Shown here piece by piece: positions 7,964 to 16,772 of a stretch of DNA of 64,000 nucleotides. Location: contig JAJYVJ010000002.1 in NCBI GenBank assembly GCA_021792045.1, positions 1 through 64,000 of the forward strand. Direction: 5' to 3'. Every line of letters starts with the position of its first letter. Position 1 is the first letter of the stretch. A program made the translations under genes and the position numbers. The notes below the pieces were generated by a model. It was given only the letters and a program-made list of their open reading frames with translations, did not search any database and was not told the origin of the DNA. The stretch comes from Thermoplasmata archaeon (GTDB taxonomy: Archaea; Thermoplasmatota; Thermoplasmata; Thermoplasmatales; Thermoplasmataceae).

Positions 7964-8704
7964 ATGGGGAAGGACTACGAAATCGCAATCAAAAATTATT
8001 TAGCAAAATTCAAAAGGATGGAAGATATAAAACCTTTTGGTAGAAAGGCGATCGTCACAGGAAGCGGTGATGCATTTGCAGCCGCGACGGTCATAGAAGA
8101 CGCATCAGATGGAAGATTTCTGGCAATGGATCCTGACACACTTCTAAGATATGATTCTGATCTTCCGATAATAATTGCTTCAGCTTCTGGACGAACTTTA
8201 GAAGCAGTAGAAGTTGCCCGGAAGTTCCACAACAGGAACATGCTGATCGCAGTTACCGGAAACAATGGTTCCGAAGTTTCAAAGTTATCTGATCAGACCT
8301 TGGTGATTCCTGTTGAAACGGAAAAAATAAGCGGAACGCTTTCGTTTCTGGAGATGCTTGATGCACTTTTCAGACTTGCAGGGCTTAATGTGGAATTTGA
8401 AAACAGAAATTCGTTTGAGCGTTTTAATCATCCATGTTTTGTTGGTTCATCATCAAATTTTGGAGTTGCCCAGTTCCTATCGCTCAAGATGGCAGAAATA
8501 TTCGGTATCAGTTCTGAATACTTTAGAACGGAGCAGTTCTTCCATGCCCCAATATTCTCCATGAGAAATAGGGAAATAGTATTTCTGTCTTCAATGGATC
8601 ATCTGGTAAAAAATTATCCGAGGGAAATATTTGGCAGAATCGTAATATCGGGTACGGAAAATCCATTTTCGAATGCCTTCTGGGGGGATCGAATCAATAG
8701 TTAA
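7964..8704 (+). CDS. SIS-domain (sugar isomerase-like) protein, C-terminus frameshifted
   Basis: A 246-residue frame with two SIS (sugar isomerase) folds. Residues 30-40 read AIVTGSGDAFAA and residues 70-82 IIIASASGRTLEAVE, the phosphosugar-binding pattern of SIS domains seen in GlmS, AgaS and phosphoglucose/phosphomannose isomerases. The second half has HPCFVGSSSNFGVAQFLSLK. The natural C-terminus is missing: after a run of six G (8682-8687) the frame changes and stops at 8704, while the continuing sequence lies in another frame to 8792. The substrate cannot be told; aldose/ketose phosphosugar isomerisation or binding is the family role. Confidence 0.75.
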   Translation: MGKDYEIAIKNYLAKFKRMEDIKPFGRKAIVTGSGDAFAAATVIEDASDGRFLAMDPDTLLRYDSDLPIIIASASGRTLEAVEVARKFHNRNMLIAVTGNNGSEVSKLSDQTLVIPVETEKISGTLSFLEMLDALFRLAGLNVEFENRNSFERFNHPCFVGSSSNFGVAQFLSLKMAEIFGISSEYFRTEQFFHAPIFSMRNREIVFLSSMDHLVKNYPREIFGRIVISGTENPFSNAFWGDRINS

Positions 8705-8792
8705 CACAATGGTAGAAACAGGTAGGAAAACGCTGTATTTCCTCGACGACAAGGAAATCCTCGATATAAGCTCCTCTGTAATATATAAATAA
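8682..8792 (+). pseudogene. displaced C-terminal segment of the SIS-domain gene
   Basis: If the G6 run were G5, the SIS frame would continue through FWGIESIVNTMVETG and RKTLYFLDDKEILDISSS to a TAA at 8790-8792, giving a protein of about 275 residues. The segment is coding-like (charged helix, then strand) and fits the end of a SIS domain. Either a real frameshift, a slippery phase-variable tract, or a base-calling error. Confidence 0.55.
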
Positions 8793-8813
8793 AAAGAGGA
8801 TTCCGTTGAAAGA

Positions 8814-8966
8814 TTATTGATTCATTTTGCGTTTGGAACACGGAATAGACTGTATCGTCATGCTGTGAATTAATTTCACAAATTCAGGCTCATCGGACTT
8901 GAGGCGAAGCATGGTGTGGTATTGAAGCGGAACGACAAAATTTATTGAGAATGTTATGATCTTCAT
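8814..8966 (-). CDS. possible 50-codon ORF divergent from the S9 peptidase
   Basis: An ATG-to-TAA frame of 51 codons that reads like protein: it starts MKIITFSINFVVPLQYH and continues LRLKSDEPEFVKLIHS. Its ATG (8966) lies 4 bases from the ATG of the peptidase gene (8970) on the other strand, so both could not be freely transcribed at once. I do not recognise it; it may be a chance ORF, a remnant, or a small regulated protein. Confidence 0.28.
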   Translation of the reverse strand: MKIITFSINFVVPLQYHTMLRLKSDEPEFVKLIHSMTIQSIPCSKRKMNQ

Positions 8967-8969
8967 AAC
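8939..8969 (+). promoter_or_regulatory. promoter and palindromic operator of the S9 peptidase
   Basis: AATTTATT (8939-8946) ends 23 bases before the ATG at 8970, so transcription should begin at the start codon. Between them GTTATGA-TCT-TCATAAC (8953-8969) is a perfect 7-3-7 inverted repeat occupying -17 to -1. A bound protein here would block initiation. It has the same geometry as the repeat at 7770 but a different sequence. Confidence 0.5.
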
Positions 8970-10730
8970 ATGAACGCAATGGAAGCATATTCTGTCGCAA
9001 TGGCCACGGATCTAAATGTTTATGGAGGCACTCTTATATTCACACAGAAATACATAAAGGACAAAGAATATAAATCTTGCATTTATAGGATTTCGAGTGG
9101 GTCTGAGCCCGAACAGATTACTTTCGGAGAATCTGAGCGATTTGCAAAATTAGTGGAGGGTACAATATACTTCATTCGATATGAGAAGGAAAAAGAGACA
9201 CTGATGTCGATGGGATCTGGTAAAGAACCAAGGCAAATTGCATCATTCTCAAAAATACTGGACTACTCAATCACTGGAAATAAAATTCTCATAGTGGCTA
9301 CTGAAGGATCTGACAAAGAACTACCGTTCCATAGCGACAGGCTCAAGTACAGATTTAATGGTCGCGGCTTGCTGAGAAGTTATTATTCTCTTTACATAAT
9401 AAAAGATTCTCCGGTAAAGATTTATGGGGGTAAGTTTGATGTTTTAGGCGTCAGGGAAAACGGTGGGCGCATTATCATTGAAACATCAGAATTTGGGGAA
9501 GATTATTCTTTGAGCGATCTTTTGGAAATCGATTCTGGCGGCGGTACTATTAAGAGGATAACGGAAGAATCTGCTAAGATCAATGACTTTGCAGTTTCAG
9601 AAAATGGAAGAATAGCATTCTCAGGACATTATGGACTGAAGCCATGGGAGATCAGCAAGATAATATTCCCAGAGGAAGGAAAGGATATCATTTTAGGGCT
9701 AGATTCATACAACACTGTTATTTCGGATTCATTCGCTGACGCGAGGTATTCAGTCAAGTTTGATGCGGACGATCTCTACGCGGTTGGTCAGGAGAAATCC
9801 TCATCGTTCATATACAGAATTGGGAACAGTGTTACAAAATTCACTGAGGGTGAGCGTAACATTACGTGTTTTGATGTTTCTGGTAACTTGGCTTATGTAT
9901 ACTCTACCCAGGAGCATCCTTCCATAATCCATTTCATCAGAGAATACGACATGAATCCAACGGTCAGGGGGAAAAAAGCAGATGCAGTCGAGATGGACGG
10001 AGGTGAGGGTTTCATCATGTACCACTCAAGAGATTCACCCTCACTAGTTTTTGTGCATGGAGGGCCGCATGATTCGTACGGTCATTCATATTTTATAGAA
10101 TTTCAGTATATGTTTCAGAACGGGTACAATATAATATTCACAAATCCACCAGGGAGCACAGGATATGGAGATAAATATGCGAAGGCATGTGTAGGTGACT
10201 GGGGGAACTCCGCCTACAACTATATAAGGAAATTTCTTGGTATCGTAATGGAGAAGTATGGACTAAGCGACAAAATTGGCCTGACAGGAGGCTCGTACGG
10301 AGGTTTCATGACGAACTGGATAGTGACACAGACAGACATGTTCAAATGCGCAATTTCAGAAAGATCAATATCAAATCTCTTGAGCATGATTGGTACAAGC
10401 GATATTGGTTTCTGGTTTAACCCACTGGAACTCAATATAGACAAGCCATATTCAGCTGAGGGCATGAAAAAGCTGATGGACCTTTCTCCGTTGAGCTATG
10501 CAGAACAAGTGAAAACTCCAACAATGCTGATAACAGGAGAGGAGGACTATCGCTGTCCCATTGAACAGGCTGAACAATTCTTTGTTGCACTGAAACTTAA
10601 CAATGTTGAAACTGAACTTGTCAGATATCAGGGGGACAATCACGAGCATGCAAGAAGTGGCGTGCCAAAGAACATGGTTGATAGACTGGGAATTAAGCTA
10701 AGGTGGTTTGATAGATTCCTCAAGAATTAA
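8970..10730 (+). CDS. S9-family serine peptidase (acylaminoacyl-peptidase-like)
   Basis: A 586-residue two-domain peptidase that releases N-terminal (often acylated) residues or dipeptides from oligopeptides in the cytosol. The N-terminal half (about 1-330) has the repeated strand pattern of a beta-propeller; the C-terminal half is an alpha/beta hydrolase. The catalytic triad is visible: Ser442 in GGSYGG, Asp526 in GEEDYRCP and His558 in DNHEHARSG. The oxyanion region VFVHGGPHDSYG and NPPGSTGYG are also typical. There is no signal peptide. A second ATG three codons downstream (8979) is possible, but the promoter fits 8970. The nearby palindrome suggests specific repression. Confidence 0.9.
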   Translation: MNAMEAYSVAMATDLNVYGGTLIFTQKYIKDKEYKSCIYRISSGSEPEQITFGESERFAKLVEGTIYFIRYEKEKETLMSMGSGKEPRQIASFSKILDYSITGNKILIVATEGSDKELPFHSDRLKYRFNGRGLLRSYYSLYIIKDSPVKIYGGKFDVLGVRENGGRIIIETSEFGEDYSLSDLLEIDSGGGTIKRITEESAKINDFAVSENGRIAFSGHYGLKPWEISKIIFPEEGKDIILGLDSYNTVISDSFADARYSVKFDADDLYAVGQEKSSSFIYRIGNSVTKFTEGERNITCFDVSGNLAYVYSTQEHPSIIHFIREYDMNPTVRGKKADAVEMDGGEGFIMYHSRDSPSLVFVHGGPHDSYGHSYFIEFQYMFQNGYNIIFTNPPGSTGYGDKYAKACVGDWGNSAYNYIRKFLGIVMEKYGLSDKIGLTGGSYGGFMTNWIVTQTDMFKCAISERSISNLLSMIGTSDIGFWFNPLELNIDKPYSAEGMKKLMDLSPLSYAEQVKTPTMLITGEEDYRCPIEQAEQFFVALKLNNVETELVRYQGDNHEHARSGVPKNMVDRLGIKLRWFDRFLKN

Positions 10731-11347
10731 TTAATTGGATTCTCCCTTGATTTTCAATCCAGGAACCTACATTTACTTTGTAATGCAATAATTTTCTTAA
10801 CGTTTGAGGATCAGTAGCCGACCAGGTCAAACAACATTTTTGAGAATATGAATTGTAGAATACTAGAATTCATGTTAAAGATTGCAGATGCTTTGATCAC
10901 TGACGTAACATTCCTTCAACATGAAGCTGATATGTCTGGCCTCCAGGAACATCTGTATGAACCACGAATTTTACTGAAAAGCTGAAGTTAAACATGTTGG
11001 AATACGCGGGAGCACGTAATTTATCTTTCTGGATTTTTGAAGTCTGAATGCCTTCTCAAAGCATGCATTGATTAGCCAAGGCAACCTAAAAAGCCTGGGA
11101 CTTGGATCTCACAATGCTCCGAACAACGAGCTAACCCAGGATTTAATCGAATCTTAGCAATTTATCAATTTCAACCCGCATAAATGTAAGTGGTAAATGC
11201 TAAAATATCTCACATAGGGAGCTTGAACTATTTGATTCGAGCCATAATGTGCGTCAAATCTATCGAGTTCAACTCATCCTTATGATTTAAAGAACATACT
11301 GTTCAGAGAACAACAAAGAATTAATCTTGGAAGAGATTGCGGATACA
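10731..11347. other. 617-base gap without a recognised gene
   Basis: I see no gene of normal size. A minus-strand ORF at 10897-10995 (32 codons, starting MFNFSFSVKFVVHTDV) is protein-like and has AAATTACG about 19 bases before its ATG, but it is too short to judge. The downstream part holds AT-rich promoter sequence for the MBL-fold gene (AATTAATC, 11319-11326). No tRNA, hairpin terminator or repeat was noted. Confidence 0.4.
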
Positions 11348-12112
11348 TTGGAGTACATAGGTTACAATTCAATAGCCAGTGGCAGCAGGGGAAACTGCTC
11401 AATAATCTGGGACGATCAGGATCTGTTGATATTTGACTTCGGCATAAGTCTCAAGTCATTTAAAAAACGTATATCCGAACTTAAAATTGATACTCTAAAC
11501 AAATCACTTTTCATCAGCCATGAGCATTCTGACCACACAAAAGGTGTTGGGTCGCTCGTGAAGCGGGAGCCTGTTGATGTTTATTCCGCAGAAGAAACTC
11601 TCGAAGCGATACGACTCAAAAACGGATACTCTATCTGCGGCAAAATTGCACTTGGAAATTTTAAGATAACACCAGTTAAAATATCGCATGACGCTGTTAA
11701 TCCAGTAGCCTTTGTTGTATCTTATGGGCGATACAAAATTTCCATAGTTTCTGATCTTGGTGTCGTATCCCAGGAATTGATCTCAGAAACAAAAGGGTCT
11801 AAAATTATATCTTTTGAATCGAATCATGACGTTGAAATGCTGAGATCCGGGAGATATCCTGATCAGTTGAAGAGGAGAATTCTGAGCGATCATGGTCATC
11901 TCTCAAATGAACAGGCTGCGGAGGCACTTTCAAAGATCGTTGACGCAGAAACAGAGATCGTTTTAGCACATCTGAGTCAGGAAAACAACACACCAGATAT
12001 CGCATTGGAATGCACAAGATCTTACTTGAAGAATAGGGATATAGAGTACAGAAGCCTTGAATTTGCTAGCCAGGAAAATGGTTCTTCTCTTCACATGATT
12101 GATATCCCATAA
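11348..12112 (+). CDS. MBL-fold metallo-hydrolase (YycJ/WalJ-like)
   Basis: A metallo-beta-lactamase-fold protein of 254 residues. It opens with YNSIASGSRGNCSIIWDD, the SLASGSxGN pattern of the YycJ/WalJ branch, and carries the metal motif ISHEHSDHTKG (HxHxDH). Further histidines are in KISHDAVNP, ILSDHGHLS and VLAHLSQENN, completing a two-metal site. The branch is thought to contain nucleases or other phosphoesterases. I prefer the TTG at 11348 to the TTG at 11327: AATTAATC ends 21 bases before it, and relatives start just before the SGSxGN motif. Single gene. Confidence 0.8.
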   Translation: MEYIGYNSIASGSRGNCSIIWDDQDLLIFDFGISLKSFKKRISELKIDTLNKSLFISHEHSDHTKGVGSLVKREPVDVYSAEETLEAIRLKNGYSICGKIALGNFKITPVKISHDAVNPVAFVVSYGRYKISIVSDLGVVSQELISETKGSKIISFESNHDVEMLRSGRYPDQLKRRILSDHGHLSNEQAAEALSKIVDAETEIVLAHLSQENNTPDIALECTRSYLKNRDIEYRSLEFASQENGSSLHMIDIP

Positions 12113-12172
12113 CCCATGCTTATTCCCAGAGCAACTGATAATGATAATATTTGATATCGTCATACATAAACT

Positions 12173-13051
12173 ATGAGCAGCACTATAGGTTTCATCGGAA
12201 CTGGAAAGATGGGTTCAAGGATCATTTCAAGGATCCTACAGAAATATGAAGTGACTGGGGCATATAACAGAACAAAGGAAAAACTGAATCAATTTCCATC
12301 ACTGAAGCAATACTCGACCCCTGCACTCCTGGCAGCTGAGAACGATATAATATTCATAATGCTAACGGATGATAATGCGTGTAGTGAAGTTATATTCGGA
12401 GAAGATGGCGTCCTCTCCATGATCAGGCCAAAATCCATTATAGTAAATTTGAGTACAGTCTCTCATAAATTCGCCGTTTCGTGCTCCTCCGCGCTTTCAG
12501 AACATGCAGTACATTATCTGGACTGTCCCGTGCTCGGGAGTACAGTCCCTGCTGAGCAGGGAAAGCTAACTGCACTGGTTTCGGGAGAAGAGGAAATTTT
12601 CAATATCGTGAAGGGTGTAATAGAGACATTCTCGAGCCATGTTTTGTTTCTCGGCCCAGCCGGAAACGCGATAAAAGGGAAACTGGCAAATAATCTCTTG
12701 ATGGCAACAAATTTCGTTGTTGCATCTGAGGCGATACTATTTCTTGAAAAAAGTGGTTTCAAGAGAGAAACTGCCCTCGACATACTTCTCAATGGAGGGG
12801 GTAGCTCAAAAGCACTTGAATCTAAGGTTGATGACATAAAGTCTGAGGACTTCATTCCGCAGTTCACTCTCAACCATATCGTTAAAGATATAAGGTATGG
12901 CGAGGACCTCTGTAACTCAACCGATTTTCCAATGCTGAGCATGGCTTCCGCTCTCCAGATATATAATATTGCTGAATCCATGGGACTCGGTAACTTAGAT
13001 TACTCTGCTGTATTCAAGTCCTTCAGGCTCTCTCTAGGCATGAAGAAATAA
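12173..13051 (+). CDS. 3-hydroxyisobutyrate dehydrogenase-like NAD(P)-dependent oxidoreductase
   Basis: A 292-residue member of the beta-hydroxyacid dehydrogenase family. The Rossmann motif is IGFIGTGKMGSRI (residues 5-17). The substrate-binding motif DCPVLGSTVPAEQGKL and the catalytic-lysine region KGKLANNLLMATN are in the usual places, and the C-terminal all-helical domain is complete. Family members oxidise 3-hydroxyisobutyrate, tartronate semialdehyde or related acids, or reduce succinic or glyoxylic semialdehyde; the substrate here cannot be chosen. TAATATTT ends about 20 bases before the ATG. Single gene between the MBL-fold gene and hutI, all on the same strand. Confidence 0.87.
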   Translation: MSSTIGFIGTGKMGSRIISRILQKYEVTGAYNRTKEKLNQFPSLKQYSTPALLAAENDIIFIMLTDDNACSEVIFGEDGVLSMIRPKSIIVNLSTVSHKFAVSCSSALSEHAVHYLDCPVLGSTVPAEQGKLTALVSGEEEIFNIVKGVIETFSSHVLFLGPAGNAIKGKLANNLLMATNFVVASEAILFLEKSGFKRETALDILLNGGGSSKALESKVDDIKSEDFIPQFTLNHIVKDIRYGEDLCNSTDFPMLSMASALQIYNIAESMGLGNLDYSAVFKSFRLSLGMKK

Positions 13052-13106
13052 GAATATATTTGTGGAATTGCGCTTTAACCTAAGAAGCGCAGCGATATCA
13101 TAGTAT

Positions 13107-13114
13107 CTATATAC
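13107..13114 (+). promoter_or_regulatory. TATA box of hutI
   Basis: CTATATAC ends 23 bases before the ATG at 13138, giving a leaderless transcript and supporting that start. Confidence 0.45.
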
Positions 13115-13137
13115 ATAAGAAATATACTTTTGCGTAG

Positions 13138-14379
13138 ATGGACAACCTCATAATTAAGAATGCCTCGCAGATACTTACAATGTCAGGCTCAAAAGGCCAC
13201 CCCCTTGTAGGCGATAAACTTGGGAGACTAAAGATAAAGAAACATCATTCCATAGTCATAAAGGATGGATACATAAACCGTATCATTCCTGATGATGGGC
13301 TTTCTGAACTTAAGCTGGACAAATTCAGGATCATTGATGCGAAGGGATCTGTTGTGATGCCCGGTCTTATAGATTCCCATACACATATCGTTTTTGGAGG
13401 TGATAGGACCGAGGAATTTTATTTGAGGCTGAAGGGTAAAAGTTATCTTGACATTCTCTCCTCAGGAAATGGTATTTACAGGACAGTTAATGATTCGAGG
13501 TTGATGAAAGATGAGCAGATCTTTGAGGAAACGTACTACCGTGTTAAGGAATCCATAATGACGGGCACAACAAGTATGGAAATAAAAAGCGGCTATGGTC
13601 TCAACCTGGAGGCAGAAATGAAGCTTCTGAAGATAATTAACAGGATCTCCTCTATTGGGACTATTAATGTTGTACCAACTTTCCTTCCATTGCATGCTGT
13701 GCCTCATGGAATGACTGAGAGTCAGTATGTCGATTATGTGGTTGAGCAGATTCTTCCCAGAATAGGCAAAGAAGTAAAATTTGTGGATTCGTTTTGTGAC
13801 AGGGGCGCTTTCAGCGAGGAAAGCACAGATGTATTCTTCAGAGAAGCATCAAAAAGAGGCTTTGGCTTGAGATTACACGCAGATGAACTTGCAGACATTG
13901 GCTGCTTGAAGTTATGTGAAAAATACAGGCTAAAGAGTGTCGATCATCTAATAATGACCGACAGAAAAGGTATCGATAAAATTTTGCATTCAGGTGCCTT
14001 TGCGACATTTCTGCCTATAACTGCTTTCAACATCGCAAACGGGAAATATCCAGACATAAGGCAATTCATTGAGGCTGGAATCCCTATCTGCATAGCTTCT
14101 GATATATCACCACTTTCAATAAACTCCAATCTGTTCTTCGCGGTGTATCTCGCGGTAAGATTCAGCAGAATTTCCATAGAAGAAGCGCTCAATGCGGTCA
14201 CCATCAATGCCGCATATTCTCTTGATATTGCAGATAGCGTTGGTTCCATTGAAAAAGGAAAAGTCGCCGACATCATAATTTTAAACGTCGATGATTACAG
14301 GAAAATCCCATACGAATACGGTACGAGGTTGGTAAAAACAGTGATAAAGTCTGGGAACGTGCTCTTTGAAAATATGTAA
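13138..14379 (+). CDS. hutI: imidazolonepropionase
   Basis: A 413-residue amidohydrolase that opens the ring of 4-imidazolone-5-propionate to N-formimino-L-glutamate, the third step of histidine degradation. The metal motif PGLIDSHTHIVFGGDR (HxH) and the family signatures SGNGIYRTV, IKSGYGLNLE and RLHADELADIGC are present, with the conserved late aspartate in IASDISPLS. Length matches the family (about 400-420). No hutH, hutU or formiminoglutamate gene is next to it, so the pathway must be completed elsewhere. The promoter suggests a monocistronic leaderless mRNA. Confidence 0.92.
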   Translation: MDNLIIKNASQILTMSGSKGHPLVGDKLGRLKIKKHHSIVIKDGYINRIIPDDGLSELKLDKFRIIDAKGSVVMPGLIDSHTHIVFGGDRTEEFYLRLKGKSYLDILSSGNGIYRTVNDSRLMKDEQIFEETYYRVKESIMTGTTSMEIKSGYGLNLEAEMKLLKIINRISSIGTINVVPTFLPLHAVPHGMTESQYVDYVVEQILPRIGKEVKFVDSFCDRGAFSEESTDVFFREASKRGFGLRLHADELADIGCLKLCEKYRLKSVDHLIMTDRKGIDKILHSGAFATFLPITAFNIANGKYPDIRQFIEAGIPICIASDISPLSINSNLFFAVYLAVRFSRISIEEALNAVTINAAYSLDIADSVGSIEKGKVADIIILNVDDYRKIPYEYGTRLVKTVIKSGNVLFENM

Positions 14380-14381
14380 CT

Positions 14382-14582
14382 TCAAATATCTCTATGGGCA
14401 TAACTGCGTCCTCCAGCAGTCTGCAGAATCAGGAAACGATCTCTGGATAAATCCAATATTTCAATTCCAAACACAATCTGATATTGAAAGAGCAGATTAA
14501 TTAGAATAAAGTGAAATTTTTCTACATATTTTTTCGGGTTTAAACCAATATTTAGAGTGAGTTCTATTTCACTATTCTTCAA
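14382..14582 (-). CDS. possible small protein translationally coupled to the Fe-S oxidoreductase
   Basis: A 66-codon frame begins with TTG at 14582, inside the last codons of the upstream Fe-S oxidoreductase gene (11-base overlap), and ends GRSYAHRDI. It reads like a small alpha/beta protein (IELTLNIGLNPKKYVEKFHF then a hydrophobic segment). No family is recognised and it could be a chance frame, but the overlap and protein-like sequence favour coupled translation. Confidence 0.35.
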   Translation of the reverse strand: MKNSEIELTLNIGLNPKKYVEKFHFILINLLFQYQIVFGIEILDLSRDRFLILQTAGGRSYAHRDI

Positions 14583-16554
14583 GATTTTCGCTGATGATCT
14601 CTGCTATATCCTTGACCGATATCTTATCTTCTGCATTAAGCGTCCTAGAAGCATCCTCCATCATTGGCATGCAAAATGGGCACGCAACAGCCAGCTTGGT
14701 TGCGCCGGTATCGAGGGCCTGTTTGAATCTTATCTGGCTTATAGAATCCTGGCTCTCAACTTTATACCAGTAATTGCCTCCTCCAGCACCACAGCACAAG
14801 CTTTTTTCTTTCGACATGCTCATCTCCTTCAGATCACCTGAACTGCTGACTATTGCCCTGGTATTGTCATATTCGCCATTGATCCTTCCCAGGTAGCATG
14901 GATCGTGCAGTGTTATGGTTTCCTTCGTATTCTTTACTTTAAGTTTTCCTTCATCGATCAGTTCAGCTAAAAACTTGCTGTGGTGTATAACTTCTGCCTT
15001 CAGGCCGAATTGCCTATACTCATTTTTGAATGTATTATAACAGTGTGGGCATGACGTTATTATCTTTTTCACGGAACGGTTGTTGAATGTCTCAATGTTC
15101 TGCATTACAAGTTCCTGGAAGCTCCCCTCTTCACCGATTCTTCTGGCGGTCTCGCCTACGCATTTTTCCTCCGATCCGAGAATGCCGTAGCTGACACCGG
15201 CCTTATTCAGGAGTCCAAGAATTGTTCTCGTCGTTTTGTTGTCACGAGGATCGAATGCCCCCATGCATCCTACCCAATAAAGATACTCTTTCGTTTCATC
15301 ATATTTAGGGGCGATATCAAGAAGTTTATCCCTCTCGAAGGGGCTGTTGCCAAATGGGTTCTGAGCATTGGTAAGGTTGTTTAGATAGGTGCTGGTCTGT
15401 TTCGAAACCTTGCTTTCCATGACTAGGTCCTTTCGATAATCCATGACAAAACTGAATGGCTCTATAAGCACCGGGCATTCTTCGACGCAAGCCTGGCAAG
15501 TGGTGCAAGACCATGCCGCGTTTTCAGTGATCAGAGAACCTATTGCAACCTCGTTATCGTATAAATTCTTCTTAATGTTCTGGACAAGAGCTCTCGGGCT
15601 TAGATCAGTTCCAGCCATAAAAGCAGGGCACGCACGCTCACACCTACCACAGTCCGTACACGCGAGTGCATCCACCTTTTGCATCAGCGGCACTTCTGAA
15701 ATAGTTTTCGTTCCTACCTTGAAATTAAAATCTCCAGATTGGAGGGCTTCAGCAAGAATAAAAGGTGTCGGAAGTGCACCTCTCTCTTTGATACGCTTTT
15801 CTGAAATGCTGACCATTGCAAGCGCCATATGAGAGAGTTTTGAAAAAGGCAGGTAAGCGGCCAAAAGGAATCCAGTAAAAACATGCACCAACCACATTAT
15901 ACGATATGTCTGAACGCCAAAGGAAAAACTCCAGGAGGAAAATAAATAACTCAATGGCCACTCCACGAACCTGTAGACATCAAATGATTGCCTAAAGAGA
16001 TAGATCTTCAGACCTCCGAGGAAGAATCCCTCTGCAGCCATAACAAGCAGGCCAAAGAGTATGACATAATCCTCATTTTTTGTATCAAGCAATACACTCT
16101 TTCTCAGGCGTCTGTAAAAGGCCATTAAGATACCGGCGATCAGCATTACACCGCCCAAGTTTGCAAACGCTTCAAAAATAAGGTAAAATTCCCCTACTAG
16201 TATTCCATGGTGTATTGTAGGTTTGAGGATATCATGAGAAAGCATGATCAATGAAGTTGCAATGAAGAGTATGAGTATGCCCCATGAGATCAAAAAATGC
16301 ATGATTCCTGCGTATCCATTCTTGATATTCTTTTTGTGGAAAAAACCGTAAATCAAGGCCTGCTTGATCATTCTCCATACATTGTGGCGAAAGTAATCCC
16401 ACATTTTTCCTATGGTTATACCCATCTTGCTGTACGATCGATACCACCAGAAGAAAACGAAGGCCACAATGGCAAATGAAATTACGTAATCAATTATCAA
16501 TTCCTGGCTATTAATAAAGACCAGAGTGGAACTGGTTATCTGGGTTCCAGCCAT
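14572..16554 (-). CDS. membrane-bound HdrD-like Fe-S oxidoreductase (HdrE-HdrD-type fusion)
   Basis: A 660-residue electron carrier. The first 250 residues hold about six hydrophobic helices resembling the heme-b subunit of nitrate or heterodisulfide reductases (HdrE/NarI type), with histidines in MHFLISWG, LSHD and WLVHVFTG as possible heme ligands. Then come two 4Fe-4S motifs, CTDCGRCERACP and CTTCQACVEECP, and two CCG domains: VGCMGAFDP with TSCPHCYNTFKN, and HDPCYLGR with KSLCCGAGGG. Such fusions pass electrons between the quinone pool and thiol, lactate, glycerol-phosphate or beta-oxidation partners. No flavoprotein partner is encoded nearby, so its donor is unknown. A TATA-like AAATTTAA lies about 25 bases before the ATG. 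Confidence 0.85.
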   Translation of the reverse strand: MAGTQITSSTLVFINSQELIIDYVISFAIVAFVFFWWYRSYSKMGITIGKMWDYFRHNVWRMIKQALIYGFFHKKNIKNGYAGIMHFLISWGILILFIATSLIMLSHDILKPTIHHGILVGEFYLIFEAFANLGGVMLIAGILMAFYRRLRKSVLLDTKNEDYVILFGLLVMAAEGFFLGGLKIYLFRQSFDVYRFVEWPLSYLFSSWSFSFGVQTYRIMWLVHVFTGFLLAAYLPFSKLSHMALAMVSISEKRIKERGALPTPFILAEALQSGDFNFKVGTKTISEVPLMQKVDALACTDCGRCERACPAFMAGTDLSPRALVQNIKKNLYDNEVAIGSLITENAAWSCTTCQACVEECPVLIEPFSFVMDYRKDLVMESKVSKQTSTYLNNLTNAQNPFGNSPFERDKLLDIAPKYDETKEYLYWVGCMGAFDPRDNKTTRTILGLLNKAGVSYGILGSEEKCVGETARRIGEEGSFQELVMQNIETFNNRSVKKIITSCPHCYNTFKNEYRQFGLKAEVIHHSKFLAELIDEGKLKVKNTKETITLHDPCYLGRINGEYDNTRAIVSSSGDLKEMSMSKEKSLCCGAGGGNYWYKVESQDSISQIRFKQALDTGATKLAVACPFCMPMMEDASRTLNAEDKISVKDIAEIISENLEE

Positions 16555-16772
16555 AGCTAACTATTGTAATTCCGGCTTAAATTTTTGTGAGAAAATAACG
16601 GAAGTAGATCACACATTTTTCGCTTTTCAATCCATTTTGTAAATTCTATTCTTTTAACTGCAATTCCGCGAGCATCTAATATCATGTTATTTCATAAGAA
16701 TTATGAATTATGGGTACGGCATAATGAAAGAAGACAAGCAAGTGTTAAAACCATGATCGTAATAAACGCAGG

